Below are positions 8,001 through 11,440 of a DNA stretch of 11,440 bases, in pieces; position 1 is the stretch's first letter, and each line of letters opens with the position of its first letter. The notes beneath the pieces are model-generated. The model did no database searches. It had not been told where the DNA came from and saw only the letters and a program-made list of their open reading frames with translations. The stretch spans positions 158,012 to 169,451 of the forward strand of contig MU647075.1 of NCBI GenBank assembly GCA_026770585.1. The letters run 5' to 3'. The position numbers were made by a program, and so were the translations under genes. Source of the stretch: Baffinella frigidus (Eukaryota > Cryptophyceae > Cryptomonadales > Baffinellaceae).

Positions 8001-11000
8001 CGCGGCCATTGATGCCTCCGAACTCCTCCGATTCGTGTCATCCCAGGTTGGCGCCCTGCGAACAAGTAGTTATAAAGTGTATAAAACCGTTTTACGTTCG
8101 TTTCCTGGTACACACCCCGTGGTTCAGCGATCGAAAACAGTTCATGTGGGTGGAGGTCTAGTCGCCATCGACGCGTCCGAACTCCTCCGATTCGTATCAT
8201 CCCAGGTTGCGACCCCCCCCCCGCCCGAATGAAAAAGTTCGATGGGTCAACCACGGGGTTTGTACCAGAAAACGAGCGTATCATGGATGTACAGACTTTT
8301 TAACAGCGTGTTCGCAGGGCGCGAACCCGAACATCAAAGCAAGCTCCACCAAACTCGCGGCACACGCCAGAGCGCTCACACGGGCGACTTCTCAGCGCCC
8401 TTTGATCGCGGCCACGCGGCGTTTGTACCTGGAAACGAATGTGTAATGGATGTATGGATGTATAATGGATGTATGCAACGAATTTATAATGGATGTATGG
8501 ATGTATAATGGATGTATGGATGTATCATGTATGTATGTATGTATAATGGATGTATGGAACGAGTGTGTAATAGATGCATGGCTTACCCACAGGGCGCGAA
8601 CCCGAACATCAAAGCAGGATCGACAGACCTCGCGGTACACATCGCGGCAAATCGATCGCGTAACCACGGTGTTTGTACCAGGAAACGGATTTAAAACGGA
8701 TGCATGGTGCTTATAACGCCTTGTTCGCAGGGCGCACACCTCAACATCAAAGCATCCTCCACCGACCTCGCCGTACACATCGCGGCGCGCAAATCGATCG
8801 CGTCACCACGGGGGTTATACTAGAGCACGAATGCAAAACGGATATATGTAGAGTTTGATAAACAATCAGTTTATAACGCCTTGTTCGCAGGGCGCCAACC
8901 CCAACATCAAGGCGAGCTCGACCGACCTCGCCGTACACATCGCAGCGCGCAAGGGCGGCTTCTCGGCGCTGACGTACCTCGTCACCTCCGGGTCAGACAT
9001 GACCGTGCAGAACTCTGACGGGGATACGCCCCTCCATATCGGTGCCCCTCCTATACCCTACACCCTCAACCTTACACTCCACACCCTACACCCTACACCC
9101 TACACCCTACACCCTACACCCTACACCCTACGCCCTACACCCTACACCCTATACCCTATACCCCGAACCCTACACCCTACACCCCAAACCCGGAACCCCA
9201 AACCCGGAACCCAGAACCCTAAACCCTAAACCCAAAATCCCAAACCCTAAATCCCAAACCCTGAACCCCGAGCCCCGAACCCTAAACCCCAAACCCTCAA
9301 CCCTCAACCCTCAACCCCCCTCCCCGCCAGCGCCCCGCACCCGGCTCGCCCCAGCGCGCACCCGAGTGGGAGTCACGTTACTCGAGGGTGGCTTTTTGCT
9401 TCCTAGGATCCCACTAGAACCCCACACAGCCCCCTGGCGCGCGTGATCTCATCCGGAGGAAGCAGAGCGCCTGGCATGTCAGCGCTGGCGCCAGAACAAT
9501 CGCCAGATGAAGTGAACACAATCGGATTTCTATCCATGTGTGACGCGGCTGGGCTCCGTGGAAACGGTTGACTGAATTATAATGTGCGCGTGCGCAGCGG
9601 CGGGGAGCGGCACTAGGCAAATGAGTTCTACCAATGGCAGACTTGGGCGGGCTCCGTGGAAATGGTTGACTGAGATTCCTGTTGATGTTCACAGCGGCGG
9701 GAAGCGGCGACAAGAATGTGTTCCGGCTCGTAATGGTGCACCTGATCAGCCCTGTTGGCGTTCGCAGCGGCGTCCTCGAGGGTTGAGGGCTGAGGGTTTC
9801 TCGGCGCGCCCATCGAGAGATTAACCCTGGGTGTTGGGGTTCGCAGCGGCGGGGAGCGGCGACAAGAAGGTGTTCCGGCTGGTGATGCAAGCCTCTCCCA
9901 TGAAGCCGCCCAAGAACGTCCCGGGCACGCACAACGCCGCTGGGGACACGGTACTTATCCCTCAAGTGACGAGTAGGCTCATACGCCCTACCGTAGGGCC
10001 CTAGGGCCTGCCTAGGACCTCTTGGAGGTTAATTTCAAGTGGCGAGTAGGCTCATACGCCCTACCGTAGGACCCTAGGACCTACCCAGGCCCTCTTGGCA
10101 GTCAATTTGACCTCCGGTCCTAGGCAGGCCCCAGGGCCCTACGGTAGGGCGTATGCGCCTACTCGCCACTTACAGGATAGACCCAACCCAATAGAACCCG
10201 TAGAGTACGGATGTGCCTCCATCCCGCGCGCACCTGTCGGGGGACACGGTACGGGAGCTCCCCCCAACTGCCCCCCCCCAACTCCCGTACCGTGTCGAGT
10301 TCCCCCCAACTTCCGTACCAGGAAACGAGCGTATGATGAATAACGTGTAACGTACGCGTATGGGGGCGGGCACCACCCTGCGCACCTCGCCTAGGGTGGT
10401 CCTATGCTCATATGCAACGGCGTACAGTAGGACCGTAGGGCGATGTGTGCCCTTACTGTGGAGTAACCGCAGGCACCACCCCGAGCAAGCACCTTGCCTA
10501 GGGTGGTCCTGTGCCCCTACCATATGCCTACGGTAGGGCCGTAGGGCGATGTGTGTCCGTGCGCTCGAGTAATCGTAGGGCGATGCGTGTCCTTACTGTG
10601 GAGTAACCGCTGTACCTAGGGTGGTCCTGTCCTCCTACCATAGGCTTACGGTAGGACCGTAGGGCGATGTGTGTCCTTGCGTTCGAGTGACCGCTATGTG
10701 TGCCCTTACTGTGGAGTAACCGCTGTACCCATGTAGGCGCTGCACATCGCCGCGAGAAGATGCGGGGAGCGGAACGCTCTGGGGGAGGCGCCTTTTCATG
10801 AGATCGTCCAGCTGGGGATCATGGCGCGGTCACCTACGCCCTCAACCCTACACCCTAAACTCTCAACCCTAAACCCTGAACCATAAACCCTAAACCCCTA
10901 ACCCCTAACCCCAAACCCCAACCCCCAAACCCCAAACCCCACACCCCACACCCCAAACCCCACACCCCGAACCTCACACCCCAAACTCCACACCCCAAAC

Positions 11001-11075
11001 CCCCACCCCAAACCAGGTGTGACCCGGAGGTGCGAAGCAGGCAGGGCGACACCCCCCTCCACTGCGCGGCCGCAG
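4775..11075 (+). CDS. Ankyrin-repeat protein gene, 11 exons, 3' end beyond the window
   Basis: Joined exons 4775-5019, 5214-5415, 5617-6072, 6245-6298, 6666-6722, 6943-7032, 7888-8046, 8891-9041, 9847-9950, 10737-10828 and 11017-11075 give one open frame of 556 residues with no stop. Every intron starts GT and ends AG, and the base before each donor is G. Ankyrin signatures (D/S-x-G-x-T-x-L-H-x-A-A, then a helix and LL) recur from about residue 238 to the end; at least eight repeats are complete. Several repeats are assembled only across splice junctions with the right spacing, for example GDT joined to ALHIAA across intron 9, which strongly supports the model. Ankyrin repeats bind other proteins; no catalytic domain is visible, so the specific role is unknown. 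The start ATG at 4775 is the first in-frame one after the GC-rich leader. The middle and distal repeats have long insertions (repeats 3, 4, 7, 8). The C-terminus is missing. Exon boundaries are my reading and lack transcript support. Confidence 0.82.
5020..5213 (+). other. Intron 1, C-rich, phase 2
   Basis: 194 bp, starting GTGCGA and ending CCGACAG. It contains runs of C (near 5066-5074 and 5193-5200) that can serve as a polypyrimidine tract. Unlike introns 2, 3, 5 and 10 it has no telomere-like repeat. Splicing here joins GG to G and keeps the frame into exon 2; reading through would instead meet a TGA at 5147. Confidence 0.7.
5214..5415 (+). CDS. Exon 2: likely coiled-coil linker
   Basis: This exon encodes residues 82-149. 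The middle (SNEAERSSASQEVMNQLYSA and the following Glu/Gln/Ala-rich stretch) is highly charged and helix-prone, consistent with a short coiled coil. It ends with a hydrophobic/acidic stretch (GIFREAELNNVASVDAM). No named domain is recognised. The donor is ATG|GTTCTT at 5416, phase 0; without splicing the frame ends at a TGA only five codons later inside telomere-like repeat, which supports the junction. Confidence 0.75.
5416..5616 (+). repeat. Intron 2, made of telomere-like repeat
   Basis: 201 bp. From 5421 to about 5605 it is a degenerate run of 7-mers (CCCTGAA, CCCTAAA, CCCTTAA and variants), leaving only a few bases at each end for splice signals. It begins GTTCTT and ends CCAAAAG. GGT occurs at both boundaries (5415-5417 and 5616-5618). 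The many CTAAA/CTGAA/CTTAA units resemble branch-point motifs, and the C-rich strand is the sense strand. Confidence 0.8.
5617..6072 (+). CDS. Exon 3: linker and ankyrin repeats 1-2
   Basis: This exon encodes residues 150-301. The first part (KGYPLPKYDEKLGKYVPNP onward) is basic, proline-rich and probably disordered. A helical segment (DPLDDLRAAAPHLFAASGDL) precedes the first ankyrin repeat at about residue 238, whose core is VGRTPMHLAAGAG and VVQYLL. The second repeat reads DGLRPIHSAALAGH and VIQVLLEGGA. Two in-frame donors exist, GTGGTC at 6070 and GTCCTG at 6073. I prefer 6073 because it leaves seven residues between GA and the next DG, as in the preceding repeat and in the ankyrin consensus. 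Confidence 0.88.
6073..6244 (+). repeat. Intron 3, made of telomere-like repeat
   Basis: 172 bp, of which 6082-6233 is almost entirely CCCTACA, CCCTAAA, CCCTCAA and close variants. It starts GTCCTG and ends TGCAAAGCAG. GGT occurs at both boundaries (6072-6074 and 6244-6246). This is the shortest intron of the gene. It interrupts ankyrin repeats 2 and 3 exactly at the inter-repeat turn. Confidence 0.82.
6245..6298 (+). CDS. Exon 4: start of ankyrin repeat 3
   Basis: An 18-codon exon, VTEDGRTVLHCAARGAHQ, that is a clear ankyrin turn plus first helix. It is phase 0 at both ends, so skipping it keeps the frame but breaks the repeat. The donor CAG|GTATGC is the closest to the general eukaryotic consensus in this gene. 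Confidence 0.82.
6299..6665 (+). other. Intron 4, non-telomeric
   Basis: 367 bp starting GTATGC and ending GTATCAG. It has no telomere-like array. A short internal repeat is visible: GATATCTACCC near 6362, GAGATCTACCC near 6384, and an inverted counterpart (GGGTAAAT, twice) at about 6417-6436. The rest is unremarkable, and no exon with ankyrin character was found in it. Confidence 0.65.
6666..6722 (+). CDS. Exon 5: second helix of ankyrin repeat 3
   Basis: A 19-codon exon, ELMDWLLFSPANRERGLFK, phase 0 at both ends. ELMDWLL supplies the second helix expected after exon 4, followed by a loop longer than the usual ankyrin turn. Acceptor ATCAG|GAG, donor AAG|GTCATA. It is short, so the call rests on fit to the repeat and on phase. 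Confidence 0.7.
6723..6942 (+). repeat. Intron 5, made of telomere-like repeat
   Basis: 220 bp. Two sub-types of array lie side by side: an AACCATAAA/AACCATCAA stretch at about 6746-6820 and a CCCTACA/CCCTAAA stretch at about 6825-6928. It starts GTCATA and ends GTGTTTCAG, a good pyrimidine-rich acceptor. AGGT occurs at both boundaries (6721-6724 and 6941-6944). Confidence 0.8.
6943..7032 (+). CDS. Exon 6: start of ankyrin repeat 4
   Basis: Thirty codons; DRFTVLHELAKVDAP carries the L-H core of a divergent ankyrin repeat. Phase 0 at both ends, donor GAG|GTCTAA. The last 10 exon bases plus the donor are copied at 7109-7124 in the following intron. Joining straight to exon 7 completes a repeat with an elongated first helix, which is why I treat 7033-7887 as one intron. 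Confidence 0.72.
7293..7412 (+). repeat. GACT tetranucleotide satellite
   Basis: Long runs of GACT, with ATTGAATCACT and CCTGACTGC interruptions, fill this stretch; a shorter run lies at about 7185-7210. Such arrays change length readily, so the size of intron 6 probably varies between alleles. Confidence 0.9.
7461..7575 (+). pseudogene. Possible frameshifted ankyrin exon relic inside intron 6
   Basis: In one frame the sequence after AG at 7460 reads ARALHAGLQGAPRV. In another frame, from about 7505, it reads RVLEHLLLTCPHEIARA. Together these would make an ankyrin repeat (L-H core, then VLEHLL), but they are two bases out of register around the GTGTG at 7508-7512, and the required phase does not match exon 6. 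It may be a decayed exon, a sequencing error in a real exon, or chance in GC-rich DNA. I left it out of the gene model because exons 6 and 7 already join cleanly. Confidence 0.3.
7834..7863. repeat. 30-bp palindrome in intron 6
   Basis: GACGTT, a three-base mismatch, the perfect 12-base palindrome GTTCCGCGGAAC (7843-7854), a three-base mismatch, then AACGTC. It lies 25 bp before the exon-7 acceptor, where it could hide or expose the splice site if folded. Confidence 0.8.
7888..8046 (+). CDS. Exon 7: ankyrin repeats 4-5
   Basis: Fifty-three codons (residues 369-421), phase 0 at both ends. VARMVIKCWSMYLNL is a long helix that completes repeat 4, and DAKGQTALHHCAAIDASELL is a clear fifth repeat ending RFVSSQ. 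The donor is CCCAG|GTTGGC. Bases 8005-8050, covering the exon end and its donor, are copied almost exactly at 8164-8209. Confidence 0.87.
8318..8446 (+). pseudogene. Partial copy 1 of exon 8
   Basis: Acceptor GTTCGCAG is followed by GANPNIKASSTKLAAHA, matching the start of exon 8 (GANPNIKASSTDLAVHI). The match continues at the DNA level into the GACTTCTCAGCGCC segment but in a shifted frame, and the frame ends at TAA 8444-8446. Inclusion from this acceptor would truncate the protein. Confidence 0.75.
8438..8575 (+). repeat. ATGGATGT satellite in intron 7
   Basis: Imperfect tandem units of ATGGATGT, ATAATGG and ATGTATGT between exon-8 copies 1 and 2. Weaker single units (ATGGATGTACAG near 8283 and ATGCATGG near 8700) sit at the equivalent place in the neighbouring copies, so the satellite expanded from sequence already in the duplicated block. 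Confidence 0.85.
8593..8694 (+). pseudogene. Partial copy 2 of exon 8
   Basis: After CCCACAG the frame reads GANPNIKAGSTDLAVHIAA, then leaves exon homology at AATCGATCGCG and enters the shared intron block, ending at TAA 8692-8694. Homology covers only the first ~60 bases of exon 8. Confidence 0.8.
8731..8823 (+). pseudogene. Partial copy 3 of exon 8
   Basis: After TTGTTCGCAG the frame reads GAHLNIKASSTDLAVHIAAR, nearly identical to exon 8, then meets the same AATCGATCGCG junction as copy 2 and stops at TAG 8821-8823. The 18 bases before the exon are the same as those before the intact exon 8 (TATAACGCCTTGTTCGCAG). Confidence 0.82.
8891..9041 (+). CDS. Exon 8: ankyrin repeat 6 and start of 7
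   Basis: Residues 422-471 plus one base. It begins GANPNIKASSTDLAVHIAAR, continues into FSALTYLVTSGSDM and ends with SDGDTPLHI. It is the only one of four tandem copies that retains the full exon, an open frame and a donor (ATCG|GTGCCC). Splicing phase 1 to exon 9 rebuilds GDTPLHIAAGSGD, an ideal ankyrin core. Confidence 0.88.
9042..9846 (+). other. Intron 8, telomere-like then duplicated exon starts
   Basis: 805 bp from GTGCCC to GTTCGCAG. The first third (9050-9318) is a telomere-like array (CCCTACA, then CCCAAAC/CCGGAAC/CCTCAAC variants). The last third contains three truncated copies of the exon-9 start with their acceptors (9598, 9695, 9768). Between 9331 and 9545 I see no repeat and no convincing exon. 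Confidence 0.72.
9598..9790 (+). pseudogene. Three truncated copies of the exon-9 start
   Basis: CAG followed by CGGCGGGGAGCGGC (9598), CGGCGGGAAGCGGCGACAAG (9695) and CGGCGTCCTCGAGG (9768) repeats the first bases of the intact exon 9 at 9847. The middle copy is the longest, with about 35 bases of exon homology as far as GGCTCGTAATGG. The first two also share the preceding GGGCTCCGTGGAAA and GGTTGACTGA, so the duplicated unit includes upstream intron. None has an equivalent of the rest of the exon. Confidence 0.75.
9847..9950 (+). CDS. Exon 9: ankyrin repeat 7 and start of 8
   Basis: Residues 472-506. It begins AGSGDKKVFRLVMQASPM, the helices of repeat 7, followed by a Pro/Lys-rich loop (KPPKNVPGTHN) longer than usual, and ends AAGDT, the turn of repeat 8. 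Donor ACG|GTACTT, phase 0. Bases 9942-9954 over the exon end (GGGGACACGGTAC) recur at 10240-10252 in the next intron. Confidence 0.86.
9963..10172. repeat. 73-bp direct repeat pair plus inverted copy
   Basis: Copies 1 (9963-10035) and 2 (10036-10108) start CAAGTGACGAGTAGG or CAAGTGGCGAGTAGG and end TCAATTT or TTAATTT. Between 10111 and 10172 the reverse complement follows, ending CTACTCGCCACTTA. Copies 2 and 3 are separated by two bases, so the transcript could fold into a ~60-bp stem. The inverted copy resembles copy 1 more than copy 2 (both read GGGCCCT and CCTGCCTAGGACC). Confidence 0.85.
10389..10730 (+). repeat. About three tandem units with CCTACGGTAGG palindrome
   Basis: Each unit contains CTAGGGTGGTCCT, then CCTACCATA or similar, a TACGGTAGG hairpin half, CCGTAGGGCGATG, and CTTACTGTGGAGTAACCGC. 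Starts are near 10390, 10497 and 10615, with partial extra pieces at 10570 and 10690. No open frame crosses them. They may form alternating hairpins in the transcript. Confidence 0.7.
10737..10828 (+). CDS. Exon 10: ankyrin repeat 8
   Basis: Residues 507-536 plus two bases. ALHIAARRCGERNALGEAPF supplies the L-H core and first helix after the GDT of exon 9, then HEIVQLGIMA is the second helix. The loop between helices is about nine residues longer than in a canonical repeat. Donor GCG|GTCACC, phase 2. Confidence 0.85.
10829..11016 (+). repeat. Intron 10, made of telomere-like repeat
   Basis: 188 bp. After GTCACCTACG it is a run of CCCTAAA-type units that drifts into CCCCAAACCCC and CCCCACACCCC (about 10905-11010), ending AACCAG. 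GGT occurs at both boundaries (10828-10830 and 11016-11018). The drift from T- to C-containing units shows that the array has been evolving by local expansion. Confidence 0.82.
11017..11075 (+). CDS. Exon 11: start of ankyrin repeat 9
   Basis: One base completes Arg537, then CDPEVRSRQGDTPLHCAAA follows, the turn and first helix of a further ankyrin repeat. The donor CAG|GTACCC leaves phase 1. The remaining helices and the C-terminus must lie beyond the window or in the sequence lost at the poly-C tract. Confidence 0.83.

Positions 11076-11440
<365 letters not shown>

Larger units (their letters stand above)
8047..8890 (+). other. Intron 7, with duplicated exon ends
   Basis: 844 bp from GTTGGC to GTTCGCAG. 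It contains a copy of the exon-7 3' end (8164-8209), three partial copies of the exon-8 5' start (8318, 8593, 8731), ATGGATGT satellite (8438-8575), and a recurrent block with the core TTTGTACCAGGAAACG (about 8248, 8411, 8660, 8804; inverted at 8096-8132). Skipping all of this and joining 8046 to 8891 gives an intact ankyrin frame. Confidence 0.75.
9951..10736 (+). other. Intron 9, dense in direct and inverted repeats
   Basis: 786 bp from GTACTT to CCATGTAG. It contains two direct 73-bp repeats and an inverted third copy (9963-10172), a 15-bp inverted repeat (10243-10257 with 10282-10296), one copy of the block with TACCAGGAAACGAGCGT (10314-10344), and about three copies of a GGTGGTCCT...GGGCGATGTGTG unit (10389-10730). 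The 14 bases GAGTAACCGCTGTA before the true acceptor are also present at 10601-10614. Confidence 0.7.

Noticed and set aside
9331-9380. Alternative exon 9 starting after GCCAG at 9330 or CCCAG at 9354
   Set aside because: Both give Arg/Pro-rich sequence with no ankyrin character, whereas the acceptor at 9846 rebuilds HIAAGSGDKKVFRLV exactly.
9042-9446. 134-residue open frame rich in TLHPTPY/LNPKP motifs
   Set aside because: It is the translation of a 7-base telomere-like repeat, which stays open in several frames. Such products are repeat artefacts; here the repeat lies inside intron 8.

Overview
The window looks like nuclear DNA of a eukaryote, most likely a single-celled alga or related protist. 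Three things point that way. There is a multi-exon gene with GT-AG spliceosomal introns and GC-rich exons. There is no bacterial-style operon of closely packed open frames. There are many tracts of degenerate CCCTAAA/CCCTGAA/CCCTCAA/CCCTACA, which resemble the TTTAGGG telomere repeat of plants, green algae, dinoflagellates, haptophytes and others. The sequence alone does not settle the lineage.

Positions 1-4640 hold no gene I can support. The stretch is a patchwork of dispersed repeats: a ~240-bp family in three copies (one inverted), a ~460-bp family in two copies plus fragments, a ~120-bp family in two copies, a GGACCTAAA minisatellite, and three telomere-like arrays. Between 2397 and 3010 lies a GC-rich island that belongs to none of these families. 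It has several inverted repeats, possibly a structured RNA, and no recognisable protein.

Positions 4641 to at least 11075 hold one plus-strand gene for an ankyrin-repeat protein. I could follow eleven exons (4775-5019, 5214-5415, 5617-6072, 6245-6298, 6666-6722, 6943-7032, 7888-8046, 8891-9041, 9847-9950, 10737-10828, 11017-11075). They join in one open frame of 556 residues that is still open at the last exon. The first ~150 residues match no family I know. From about residue 238 there are at least eight ankyrin repeats and the start of a ninth.

The introns are the unusual part. Introns 2, 3, 5 and 10 (172-220 bp) are almost wholly telomere-like repeat, and each is flanked by a GGT direct repeat. 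Introns 6-9 (786-855 bp) carry partial copies of neighbouring exon ends: copies of exon 3' ends with their donor sites (exons 6, 7 and 9) and tandem copies of exon 5' starts with their acceptor sites (exons 8 and 9). They also hold GACT and ATGGATGT satellites and a long inverted repeat. The last 110 bases are pure C, probably an assembly or base-calling artefact.
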